This document shows, piece after piece, positions 6,644-13,734 of a stretch of 14,660 nucleotides of DNA. The translations under genes and the position numbers were made by a program. Source of the DNA: Brevundimonas sp. (lineage in GTDB: Bacteria > Pseudomonadota > Alphaproteobacteria > Caulobacterales > Caulobacteraceae); the NCBI GenBank assembly GCA_020253595.1, contig JADCBH010000119.1:1-14660 (forward strand), read 5' to 3'. How positions within the stretch are numbered: the stretch's first letter is position 1; the number at the start of each line of letters is the position of its first letter. The notes below the pieces were generated by a model. That model made no database searches. It saw only the letters and a list, made by a program, of their open reading frames with translations, and was not told where the DNA came from.

Positions 6644-8755
6644 TCAGAAGAACAGCGGGTCGCGCTCGCGTTCGCGGGGCTGGGCCGGCTCCGGGTTCTG
6701 GGCAGGCGGTTCCTCGCGGCGGCGCGGTTCCGCCGCCTCGGCCGGGCGGGGATTGTCGCCAGCCGGAGCCGCCGGGTCGTAGGGCTGGCCAGCGTCCATA
6801 TCCACGCCGTCAATGACGCGGCTGTCGCCAAACGGGTCCTCGATGGAGTTCATCAGATCGCCGACCGGGTCGGGTGCGACCCATCCCTCGGGCATGGGCG
6901 GGCCGTCGGGGATGGGCTGGACCGCCAGGCGTGGCAGGGCCGCTTCCATGAAGCCCCGCCAGATCGCGGCTGGGGCCGCGCCGCCGGTCACGCCGCGCAT
7001 GGCGGTGTTGTCGTCCTTGCCGACCCAGACGGCGGTGACGAAGCCGCCTGTGTAGCCAACGAACCAGGCGTCCTTGTAGTCCGAGGTCGTGCCGGTCTTG
7101 CCCGCCAGATCGCGACCGGAGATGGCCGCCGATTGCGCCGTGCCACGTTCGATCACGCCCCGCAGCATCTGGTTCATATAGTAGAGCGGTGGGTTGTTGA
7201 TGGCCTGGCCGCCGGCGGAATCGCGCGCCGCGCGCTGATAGATCACCCGACCCTGGGGCGTGCGGATGCGGCTGATGCCATAGGCTTCGACCCGGCGACC
7301 GCCGTTGGCGAAGGCGGCGTAGGCCGTCGCCATGTCGATGGGCGACACCTCGACCGCGCCGAGCGCCATGGCTGGTTCCAGCCCGATGCGGGAGGTGATG
7401 CCCAGTCTGCGCGCGGCGCGCGCCACGCTGTCACGCCCGATCTGGTCAGCGACATAGGCGGCAATGGTGTTGGTCGACTGGGCCACGGCGTTGCCGATGG
7501 TCGTCTCGCCGATGAAGGTGCCGGAGTAGTTTCGGGGGCTCCAGTTGCCGATGCGGATCGGCTCGTCGACCACCGGGGTCTCCGGGGTATAGCCGGCCTC
7601 CATGGCCGCCAGATAGACGAACGGCTTGAACGCCGAGCCCGCCTGACGACGCGCGTCCACGGCCCGGTTGAACTGGCTGTCAGCGTAGGAGGCTCCGCCG
7701 ATCATGGCGCGGACCCGGCCGTCGCCGTCCAGAGCCACCAGCGCCGCCTGCTCGACGCCGCGCGAGGCGTCGCGGTCAAGGATACGACGGACGTTGCGCT
7801 CGGCAGCGGTCTGGAGAGTCAGGTCCAGCGTCGTCTCGACGATCATGTCCTCGGTCGGCTCACCGACCAGGCCCCGGATCTCCTGATCCAGCCAGTCGAT
7901 GAAATACTGGGCATGCTGGGTCGCCAGGGTGCGCGACACCCGCACGGGCTCCAGCACAGCGGCAGCGCGCTGTTCGGGCGTGATGACGCCGGCCTCGACC
8001 ATCTCGTTCAGGACGACGGTGGCTCGGGTCGCTGCGCGCTCGCTCTCGGACAGGGGGGAATAGCGGCTGGGGGCCTTCAGCAGTCCCGCCAGAAGGGCAG
8101 CTTCGCCAACCGTCAGCTCCCGCGCCGACTTGTCGAAATAGCGCTGCGACGCCGCCTCGATGCCATAGGCTCCTGCCCCGAAGTAGACGCGGTTCAGATA
8201 GAGGGCGAGGATCTCCTCCTTGGAGAACTTCAGCTCCAGCCAGACGGCCAGCATCAGTTCCTGCACCTTGCGGCGCATGTTCTGGTCCGGCGTAAGGAAC
8301 AGGTTCTTGGCCAGCTGCTGGGTCAGGGTCGAGCCGCCTTGGACGATGCGCCCGGCCCGCATATTGGCCTGAACAGCCCTCAGCATGCCGACAGGATCAA
8401 ACCCCGGGTGCCAGTAGAAGCGGCGGTCCTCGATGGCGATGAAGGCCGCCGGCACATAGTCGGGCAGGGCCTCCAGATCGGCGGGCGGAGCCTGCTGGGA
8501 GCCGCGCGTGGCGATCAGGGCCCCGTTCCTGTCCAGATAGGTGATCGAAGGCTGGCGATCGACGTCGTACAGCGCCGAGGTGTCGGGCAGGCCGCGCGCG
8601 AACACGGCGAAGAAGACCACGAGGAAGATCAGGCCCCAGACGCCTAGGACCGCTGCCCAATAGAGCGCGCGCTGAAGGGGCGTCCGGCTCGCCGCCGCGC
8701 CACCCTGTGCTGGACCTCTCGGCCCTTGTCCGCGACCGAAACCTGGACCCGCCAT
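6644..8755 (-). CDS. PBP1A-type bifunctional peptidoglycan glycosyltransferase/transpeptidase
   Basis: A 703-residue class A penicillin-binding protein that polymerises lipid II and cross-links peptidoglycan at the outer face of the inner membrane. A short Gly/Pro-rich cytoplasmic leader (1-28) precedes one transmembrane helix (about 29-53). The GT51 glycosyltransferase domain shows EDRRFYWHPG (catalytic Glu109), QGGSTLTQQLAKN (139-151) and RVYFGAGAYG (189-198). The transpeptidase domain shows SAFK (Ser374, Lys377), STN (427-429) and KTGT (553-556). It is shorter than E. coli PBP1a (850 residues), and I see no obvious OB/ODD insert. The C-terminal ~70 residues are rich in Pro, Glu and Arg and look disordered. 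The ATG is the complement of 8753-8755, with AGAGGA five bases upstream. It lies downstream of truA on the same strand, but a 126-bp gap suggests its own promoter. Which Caulobacter paralogue it matches cannot be told. Confidence 0.95.
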   Translation of the reverse strand: MAGPGFGRGQGPRGPAQGGAAASRTPLQRALYWAAVLGVWGLIFLVVFFAVFARGLPDTSALYDVDRQPSITYLDRNGALIATRGSQQAPPADLEALPDYVPAAFIAIEDRRFYWHPGFDPVGMLRAVQANMRAGRIVQGGSTLTQQLAKNLFLTPDQNMRRKVQELMLAVWLELKFSKEEILALYLNRVYFGAGAYGIEAASQRYFDKSARELTVGEAALLAGLLKAPSRYSPLSESERAATRATVVLNEMVEAGVITPEQRAAAVLEPVRVSRTLATQHAQYFIDWLDQEIRGLVGEPTEDMIVETTLDLTLQTAAERNVRRILDRDASRGVEQAALVALDGDGRVRAMIGGASYADSQFNRAVDARRQAGSAFKPFVYLAAMEAGYTPETPVVDEPIRIGNWSPRNYSGTFIGETTIGNAVAQSTNTIAAYVADQIGRDSVARAARRLGITSRIGLEPAMALGAVEVSPIDMATAYAAFANGGRRVEAYGISRIRTPQGRVIYQRAARDSAGGQAINNPPLYYMNQMLRGVIERGTAQSAAISGRDLAGKTGTTSDYKDAWFVGYTGGFVTAVWVGKDDNTAMRGVTGGAAPAAIWRGFMEAALPRLAVQPIPDGPPMPEGWVAPDPVGDLMNSIEDPFGDSRVIDGVDMDAGQPYDPAAPAGDNPRPAEAAEPRRREEPPAQNPEPAQPRERERDPLFF

Positions 8756-8847
8756 CGATATCCTCTGAAGCCCGCCCGGCCGCTCATAGCGCGCCGAACG
8801 CCGGTCTGGAACGCCCCACTGTTCTCACGCGAATGTGAAGCCTGTTT

Positions 8848-8865
8848 CGGCCCAAACTAGGGCCG
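8848..8865. terminator. GC hairpin between truA and the PBP gene, weak terminator candidate
   Basis: CGGCCC (8848-8853) and GGGCCG (8860-8865) are a perfect 6-bp stem with a 6-base loop, 17 bases past the truA stop. There is no T-run on the minus strand after the stem, so intrinsic termination is doubtful. The rest of the 8756-8881 gap shows no promoter I would defend. Confidence 0.3.
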
Positions 8866-8881
8866 TTGGGTTAACGCACTT

Positions 8882-9622
8882 TCAGCCGTAGTCGACGCCG
8901 GTCAGATAGAGCCCGTCCGACGGCGCGACGGGTCCGCAGGCCGCCCGATTGCGCGCTTCCAGCGCCGTGCGGACCTCGTCCGGCGACCATCGCCCCAGCC
9001 CGACCTCGACCAGCGTCCCCGTCATCGAGCGAACCTGACGATGCAGGAAGGACCGGGCCGCGAACACCAGTCGGACTTCGTCGCCAACCCGCTCAACGCG
9101 AGCAACGTCGAGCGTCTTGACCGGCGAGGCGGACTGGCACGCCATGTCGCGAAAGGTGGTGAAGTCGTGCTGCCCGACCAGGACCAGTGCCGCAGCGTTC
9201 ATGGCCTTGACGTCCAGAGCCCGCTTGACGTGCCAGACACGTCCCCGGTCCAGCGCGGGCCGTCCGGGCCGGTTCAGGATGCGATAGAGATAGCGCCGCC
9301 CGGTCGCCGAGAAGCGGGCGTGCCAGTCGCCCTCGGCCACGGCGCAGTCCAGCACCGACACGGCTTCGCGGACCAGATGGGCATTCAGAGCGTTCATGAC
9401 CGTGGCGGCCGGCCAGTCCTTGTCGAGATCGACGTGGACCACCTGGCCGGTCGCGTGGACACCTGTGTCGGTGCGGCCGGCGGCGGCGATGCGCACGCTC
9501 TGGCCGGAAAACGCCGTCACCGCCGTCTCGATCGCGCCCTGGATCGTGGGTTGTTCGGTCTGGGCCTGAAAGCCGTTGTAGCCCGAGCCGTCGTATTCGA
9601 CCGTCAGCCGATAGCGCGGCAT
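8882..9622 (-). CDS. truA: tRNA pseudouridine(38-40) synthase TruA
   Basis: A 246-residue TruA, which isomerises uridines 38, 39 and 40 in the tRNA anticodon arm. The opening MPRYRLTVEYDGSGYNGFQ is typical of the family. The catalytic motif AAGRTDTGVHA contains Asp52, the expected nucleophile. Later family blocks include HARFSATGRRYLYRI, HDFTTFRD and FLHRQVRSMTGTLVEVG. I chose the ATG complement of 9620-9622, which overlaps the fmt stop in TGATG, rather than a TTG one codon earlier. The one-base overlap suggests translation coupled to fmt; fmt and truA are neighbours in many alphaproteobacteria. No anomalies are seen and the length is normal. Confidence 0.96.
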   Translation of the reverse strand: MPRYRLTVEYDGSGYNGFQAQTEQPTIQGAIETAVTAFSGQSVRIAAAGRTDTGVHATGQVVHVDLDKDWPAATVMNALNAHLVREAVSVLDCAVAEGDWHARFSATGRRYLYRILNRPGRPALDRGRVWHVKRALDVKAMNAAALVLVGQHDFTTFRDMACQSASPVKTLDVARVERVGDEVRLVFAARSFLHRQVRSMTGTLVEVGLGRWSPDEVRTALEARNRAACGPVAPSDGLYLTGVDYG

Positions 9623-10563
9623 CAACCCAGAACCGTGCCCGGCGGCAGCGGGAAGCCGTTCAGGAACTCGGCTGCGTCCTGGGCCGCCTTGCCCGGGCGC
9701 TGGACCCGCAGAAGACGCACTGCACCCCCGTCTCCATTGGTGCCCGTGCCGATGCGCAACTCGCCGTCCAGCACCTGGCCCGACGCGCCCGAGGCCTTCA
9801 GGCTGACCTGGCTCATCAGCGCCTTGATGCGCGTCGGCTGACCGTCGGCACCGGCCACTTCGAACCAGGCACCCGGCGCGGGAGACAGGCCCCGGATATG
9901 GGCGTCGATCTCGACAGCCGGCCGGGTCCAGTCGATGCGGGCCTCGGCCGGGGTGATCTTCTTCGCATAGGTGGGCTCACCGACCTGGGGGGTCTCGACT
10001 GCCCCGCCGCGCTCGATGGCGGCGAGCGCCCGGGACCAAAGGGTCGCGCCGGTCGCGGCCATGCGCTGGCCCAGGGTGGCGGACGTATCGTCGGGCAGGA
10101 TGGGAAGGACCTCACTGAGGAGGATCGGACCCTCGTCCAGCCCTTCGGACATGCGCATGATCTGCACGCCGGTCTGGCGGTCGCCGGCCATGATGGCCCG
10201 CTGGATCGGCGCAGCACCCCGCCAACGCGGCAGGAGCGAGCCGTGCAGGTTGAAACAGCCCAGCCGGGGTGCCTCCAGCACGTCGCGCTTGAGGATCTGG
10301 CCGTAGGCGACGACGCAAGCGGCATCCAGGTCGAGGTTGATGAACTGGGCCATCGCGTCCGGCGACTTCATGCTCTCGGGCGTGAAGACGGGCAGGCCCA
10401 TGGTCTCGGCGAAGGCGTGGACCGGGGAGGGGGTCAGCTTCTGGCCGCGTCCGCGCGGACGCGGCGGCTGGGACCAGACGCCGACCACCTCATGGCCCGA
10501 GGCGATCAGCTCGGCCAGCGACGGCACGGCGAAGTCGGGGGTTCCCATGAAGGCGAGGCGCAT
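9622..10563 (-). CDS. fmt: Methionyl-tRNA formyltransferase
   Basis: A 313-residue enzyme that formylates initiator Met-tRNA using 10-formyl-tetrahydrofolate. The N-terminal Rossmann-type formyltransferase domain (about 1-200) begins MRLAFMGTPDFAVPSL. It carries the active-site set Asn105, His107 (FNLHGSLLPRWRGAAPIQ) and Asp143 (SEGLDEGPIL). The C-terminal tRNA-binding domain (about 207-313) contains IRGLSPAPGAWFE and ends PPGTVLG. The start is the ATG complement of 10561-10563, with an AGAGAG purine stretch upstream. It is followed by truA with a one-base overlap. The peptide deformylase gene def, often just upstream of fmt, is not here; a membrane protein gene occupies that place. A palindromic repeat lies 23 bases upstream of the start codon, in the expected 5' leader. 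Confidence 0.97.
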   Translation of the reverse strand: MRLAFMGTPDFAVPSLAELIASGHEVVGVWSQPPRPRGRGQKLTPSPVHAFAETMGLPVFTPESMKSPDAMAQFINLDLDAACVVAYGQILKRDVLEAPRLGCFNLHGSLLPRWRGAAPIQRAIMAGDRQTGVQIMRMSEGLDEGPILLSEVLPILPDDTSATLGQRMAATGATLWSRALAAIERGGAVETPQVGEPTYAKKITPAEARIDWTRPAVEIDAHIRGLSPAPGAWFEVAGADGQPTRIKALMSQVSLKASGASGQVLDGELRIGTGTNGDGGAVRLLRVQRPGKAAQDAAEFLNGFPLPPGTVLG

Positions 10564-10586
10564 GGGCGTCTCTCTACGGCCTTGCC

Positions 10587-10610
10587 CGGAAAAGTGTGAG
10601 CGGTTTTCCG
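10587..10610. repeat. Palindromic intergenic element CGGAAAA-N10-TTTTCCG upstream of fmt
   Basis: CGGAAAA (10587-10593) and TTTTCCG (10604-10610) form a perfect 7-bp inverted repeat with a 10-base loop (GTGTGAGCGG). The same palindrome, including the loop sequence, is familiar to me as a short repeat common between alphaproteobacterial genes. Here it lies in the 91-bp gap between the membrane-protein stop and the fmt start. It may act as a terminator or leader hairpin; as transcribed on the minus strand it has an A-run and a T-run in the two arms. Confidence 0.55.
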
Positions 10611-10654
10611 ATCAGGCGAGGCGGCACCAATAGGCCTAATGGGGACGTCGTCGA

Positions 10655-11080
10655 TCAGGTCGGTTGGCCGAAATCCAGATCCTTGCGGGCCGAGATGATG
10701 GTGACAATGAAGCCGGCCAGCACGTCCAGCATGACCATGGTCGTGATCAGGAAGAAGGTCGAGGTCGCGAATCCCCGGATCAGCAGGAACTCCACCAGGC
10801 AGACGACGAACAGGATCATCGACAGGGCGTGGTTGACGATGGCCACCTTTTGGCTCGACGTCGACTTCAGCAGTTCGAAGAACAGCAGAATCAGCGACAG
10901 GAACAGGATCAGGTCGCCAACCCCGACCTGCCAGCTGGCGCCCGAGGCCATGGGGATGGAGAACATCGGCTGGCGCAGAACTTCATCCGCCGCAGCCATG
11001 CCCCCGCCGCCGCCGCCGAATAGGATGACGATGTTGTAGAGCACCACCGGGATGATCAGCAGGGGAATGGCGATCAGCAT
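10655..11080 (-). CDS. Small integral membrane protein, four predicted helices, function unknown
   Basis: A 141-residue, very hydrophobic protein that I do not recognise as a named family. Hydrophobic segments lie at about 2-21, 54-71, 80-101 and 107-130. A short six-glycine run (22-27, encoded by a GCC/CCG-type triplet repeat) and a polar stretch (28-50) lie between the first and second. The C-terminus ISARKDLDFGQPT is polar and probably cytoplasmic. There are no obvious catalytic motifs. The start is the ATG complement of 11078-11080, with GAGAGGA seven bases upstream. It is co-directional with fmt and truA but separated by 91 bp and a hairpin, so it may be its own transcription unit. That it is a real gene is supported by start, ribosome site and coherent membrane topology. 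Confidence 0.8.
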   Translation of the reverse strand: MLIAIPLLIIPVVLYNIVILFGGGGGGMAAADEVLRQPMFSIPMASGASWQVGVGDLILFLSLILLFFELLKSTSSQKVAIVNHALSMILFVVCLVEFLLIRGFATSTFFLITTMVMLDVLAGFIVTIISARKDLDFGQPT

Positions 11081-11108
11081 GGTTCGATCCTCTCACGGTC
11101 AAAGCCGG

Positions 11109-11168
11109 GCGTGTTGAGCTTGCATATCCCGGTTCGCGCCGTCGGGCCACGGTCTTCGCTCAACACGC
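11109..11168. repeat. Perfect 11-bp inverted repeat with 38-base spacer
   Basis: GCGTGTTGAGC at 11109-11119 and GCTCAACACGC at 11158-11168 are exact reverse complements. They lie in the 150-bp gap upstream of the membrane-protein start (29-88 bases before it). The structure could be a leader hairpin, or two half-sites for one regulator in opposite orientation. No known operator consensus is matched. Confidence 0.6.
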
Positions 11169-11204
11169 GCAGGCCTGTTTGCTCGCCGGATCGATCGCCT
11201 CGGT

Positions 11205-11221
11205 GCCTGGGCGCGCCAGGC
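11205..11221 (-). terminator. Hairpin just past the GT2 stop, possible terminator
   Basis: GCCTGG (11205-11210) and CCAGGC (11216-11221) make a 6-bp GC stem with a 5-base loop, nine bases past the TAG stop of the glycosyltransferase gene on the minus strand. It has no T-tract, so the call is weak. Confidence 0.3.
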
Positions 11222-11230
11222 CAAGGCGAC

Positions 11231-11962
11231 CTAGTACTCCGTAACCGGTCCCGGCCGGCGCGAGCGGGACTTGAGCCACATGACGCCCAGAATGTCCGAC
11301 ACCGAGGCCTTCAGGCGGCCCCAGTTGGTGTACTTCGACCGGCCCGTGTCGCGATGCCGGTGTCCGACCGCCAGATAGAGGTTCTCATACCCCTCGCGGA
11401 TCATCAGGGCCGGCAAGTAGCGGTGGATATGATCGAAGTAGGGAAGGCGCAGGAAGGTGTCCCGCCGGAACGCCTTGAGCCCGCAGCCCGTGTCATCGGC
11501 GTCGTCGCCCAGCAGCCGCTTGCGGATCCGGTTGGCCCAGCGAGAGGCCCACAGTTTGGCCTCCGAATCCTGTCGTTTCTGGCGCACGCCCCCGACCAGC
11601 GCGACCTGGGGCGCGGCGGCCAGAAGGGCGTCGGCCAGCCGGGGCGCGTCCGCCGGAGGGTTCTGGCCGTCGCCGTCCAGCGTCACCACGATCTGACCGC
11701 GCGCCGCCAGCACTCCGGTTCGCACGGCCCGGCTCTGACCCGCGTTGGTCGCGTGGCCCAGCACCCGCAGCGTGGGCAGTTCGGCGGTCAGCGCGCGAAG
11801 CTCGGCCAGGGTCGAATCGCGGCTGGCGTCGTCGACGAAGATGATCTCATGCGAACGCCCGGCGAAGGCGGCCGCGATCTCGCGCGCCAGGGGTCCTGCG
11901 GCCCCGGCTTCGTCATGGACGGGGACAACGATGGAGATGTCAGGCGCTGCGTCGGCGGTCAT
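11231..11962 (-). CDS. DPM1-type family 2 glycosyltransferase (polyprenyl-phosphate sugar synthase-like)
   Basis: A 243-residue GT2 enzyme with a GT-A fold. ISIVVPVHDEAG (9-20) and FVDDASRDST (42-51) bind the nucleotide sugar. The metal-binding DxD is Asp96-Gly-Asp98 in LDGDGQNPP. DTGCGLKAFRRD (157-168) is the acceptor-side block typical of dolichyl/undecaprenyl-phosphate mannose or glucose synthases. Unlike ArnC or GtrB it has no C-terminal transmembrane pair, so it is probably a peripheral, cytoplasmic-face enzyme. The frame continues far upstream, but that part is antisense to the divergent gene. I chose the ATG complement of 11960-11962 because the family fold begins there; the ribosome site is weak. 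The divergent partner is an ArnT-like transferase, so the likely product is a lipid-linked sugar used by it. The sugar is unknown. Confidence 0.9.
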   Translation of the reverse strand: MTADAAPDISIVVPVHDEAGAAGPLAREIAAAFAGRSHEIIFVDDASRDSTLAELRALTAELPTLRVLGHATNAGQSRAVRTGVLAARGQIVVTLDGDGQNPPADAPRLADALLAAAPQVALVGGVRQKRQDSEAKLWASRWANRIRKRLLGDDADDTGCGLKAFRRDTFLRLPYFDHIHRYLPALMIREGYENLYLAVGHRHRDTGRSKYTNWGRLKASVSDILGVMWLKSRSRRPGPVTEY

Positions 11963-12036
11963 TGGCGCTCTGTGCCGGATTTCGGCGTTTCGCGCCACGG
12001 CTGACGGCCCGCTTCCTGTCGTGTTAGCAAGACCGA

Positions 12037-13734
12037 ATGATCGCGCGCCCCGACCTTGACCGTTACATCGCCGGCTGGCGCGGACCGCTCCTGGCCGCGC
12101 TGGTCGCGCTGCTGGCCGGCCTGCCGTCCATGCTGCTTCTTCCGCCGCTCGACCGCGACGAGAGCCGCTATGCCCAGGCCACCAGCCAGATGCTGGAGAG
12201 CGGCGACTATGTCGACATCCGCTTTCAGGAAGATCCGCGCTGGAAGAAGCCCATCGGCATCTACTGGATGCAGGCCGTGGCCGTGGGTCTGACGTCGGAC
12301 GTCGCCGATCGGCAGATCGCGCCCTATCGCATCCCGTCGCTGCTCGGGGCCATGCTGGCGGCGTGGGCGGCGGCGTGGCTGGGCGCAGCCTTGTTCGGCG
12401 CGAGGGCAGGCTTCCTCGGCGGGGCCATGCTGGGGGCAACCTTCCTGCTGTCGTCCGAGGCCGGCATCGCCAAGACCGACGCCATGCTGTGCGCCTCGGT
12501 GACGCTCGCCATGGCCGGTCTGGGGCGGCTCTACATGGCGTCCCGCGCCGGAACCCTGATCAAGGGGGACCCGAGCCAGCGGCCGTGGAAGCTGATGGTG
12601 TGGCTGGGGCTGGGCCTGTCGATCCTGATCAAGGGTCCGATCGGCCTGCTCGTCGTGATCCCCGCCGTCCTTATGCTCAGCCTTTGGGACCGGCGGTTCG
12701 CCTGGCTGAAGCGTCTGGGCTGGGGCTGGGGCCTGCCGCTGCTGGCCCTGATTGTCGGGCCCTGGGCCATCGCCATCACCATCGCGACCGACGGCGGCTT
12801 CTGGCGTGAGGCCATCGGCGGCGACCTGGCACCCAAGATCGCGGGCGCGCAGGAAAGCCACGGCGGCCTTCCGGGCATGTACCTTCTGCTGAGCCCGCTG
12901 TTGCTGTTTCCCGCCACCCTGATGTTGCCGGCCGCCCTTTGGACGGGCTGGAGCCGCCGGGCGGAGCCCGCGATCCGGTTCCTGGTGTGCTGGCTGGTCC
13001 CGGCCTGGCTGGTGTTCGAGATCGCGCCCACGAAGCTGTGGCACTACACCTTGCCCACCTTCGGGGCGATCACGCTCCTGATGGCCGCGGCGCTTACCCA
13101 GTCGATCGGCCGCATCTCGCGCTGGTCCGGCGCGGTCCTGGCCGTCTTCGCCGCGGTCGTGATCAGCGGCATCACCGTCTATGGACTGACCGCCTTCGGT
13201 ACCTCGACGGCCCAGACCTGGGCGACGATCACAGTGGTCTGCGCCGTCATGGCCGCGCTGATCGGCGGATTCCTGCTGGTGAACAGGGCGGCCGTCACCG
13301 GAGTGCTGATCGCGCTTGTGTTCGGCGTGATCGCCCACGCGACGCTGGCCGGAACCATCCGGCAGCTGCGTCCGCTGGCCATCGCGCCCCGGCTGGAAAA
13401 GGCTCTGGAGGAGAACGGCCTGCACCCCCGTCAGGGCCTGACGCAAGGCCCGGTCGCCATCACCACCTTCCATGAGCCCAGTTTCGTCTTCCTGACCGGC
13501 CGCGACACCCAGCTGACCGACGCAGCCGGTGCAGCGCGGGCCCTGGCCGAGGGCCGACCCGTCATCGTGGAGGGCCGTGACGCCGAAGCCTTCCTCGCCG
13601 CCACGGTCGAGACCGGGGTGCCGGGAACGGCTGTGGCTGTCGTGACGGGCCACAACTATTCCTCGGGCGACGACGTGCGGCTGACCCTTTACGCTCCTCC
13701 GGACACGCAGGCGGCGCGCGAGGCCGGGCGATGA
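12037..13734 (+). CDS. ArnT/PMT-type membrane glycosyltransferase (GT39/GT83-like)
   Basis: A 565-residue polytopic inner-membrane glycosyltransferase that would take a sugar from a polyprenyl-phosphate donor and attach it to lipid A, another glycan or protein on the periplasmic side. After the first helix (about 17-36) comes the family signature DRDESRYAQATSQML (39-53), with acidic pair Asp41-Glu42, then DPRWKKPIGIYWMQA (66-80) in the first periplasmic loop. About ten more hydrophobic segments follow to about residue 430, then a soluble C-terminal domain (about 440-565). ArnT itself adds aminoarabinose to lipid A; the rhizobial Rgt enzymes add galacturonic acid. No arn genes are visible here, so the sugar is open. 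The ATG at 12037 lacks a clear Shine-Dalgarno. It shares a 74-bp divergent spacer with the GT2 gene, and its stop overlaps the next start (ATGA). Confidence 0.9.
   Translation: MIARPDLDRYIAGWRGPLLAALVALLAGLPSMLLLPPLDRDESRYAQATSQMLESGDYVDIRFQEDPRWKKPIGIYWMQAVAVGLTSDVADRQIAPYRIPSLLGAMLAAWAAAWLGAALFGARAGFLGGAMLGATFLLSSEAGIAKTDAMLCASVTLAMAGLGRLYMASRAGTLIKGDPSQRPWKLMVWLGLGLSILIKGPIGLLVVIPAVLMLSLWDRRFAWLKRLGWGWGLPLLALIVGPWAIAITIATDGGFWREAIGGDLAPKIAGAQESHGGLPGMYLLLSPLLLFPATLMLPAALWTGWSRRAEPAIRFLVCWLVPAWLVFEIAPTKLWHYTLPTFGAITLLMAAALTQSIGRISRWSGAVLAVFAAVVISGITVYGLTAFGTSTAQTWATITVVCAVMAALIGGFLLVNRAAVTGVLIALVFGVIAHATLAGTIRQLRPLAIAPRLEKALEENGLHPRQGLTQGPVAITTFHEPSFVFLTGRDTQLTDAAGAARALAEGRPVIVEGRDAEAFLAATVETGVPGTAVAVVTGHNYSSGDDVRLTLYAPPDTQAAREAGR

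Noticed and set aside
6533..8647. 704-codon plus-strand frame antisense to the PBP gene
   Set aside because: The minus strand has all class A PBP motifs; the plus frame is Asp/Gly/His-rich shadow sequence.
11010..11025. GCC/CCG triplet run as a contingency repeat in the membrane-protein gene
   Set aside because: In-frame triplets would change only the glycine count, not the frame, and the run is short.
12017..12030. GCTAACAC on the minus strand as a Caulobacter-type -10 for the GT2 gene
   Set aside because: It fits 7 of 8 consensus bases, but no -35 is found at 10-14 bases upstream.
11959..13653. 564-codon minus-strand frame antisense to the ArnT-like gene
   Set aside because: Low-complexity Gln/Gly/Arg translation with no domain; the plus strand codes a polytopic membrane enzyme.
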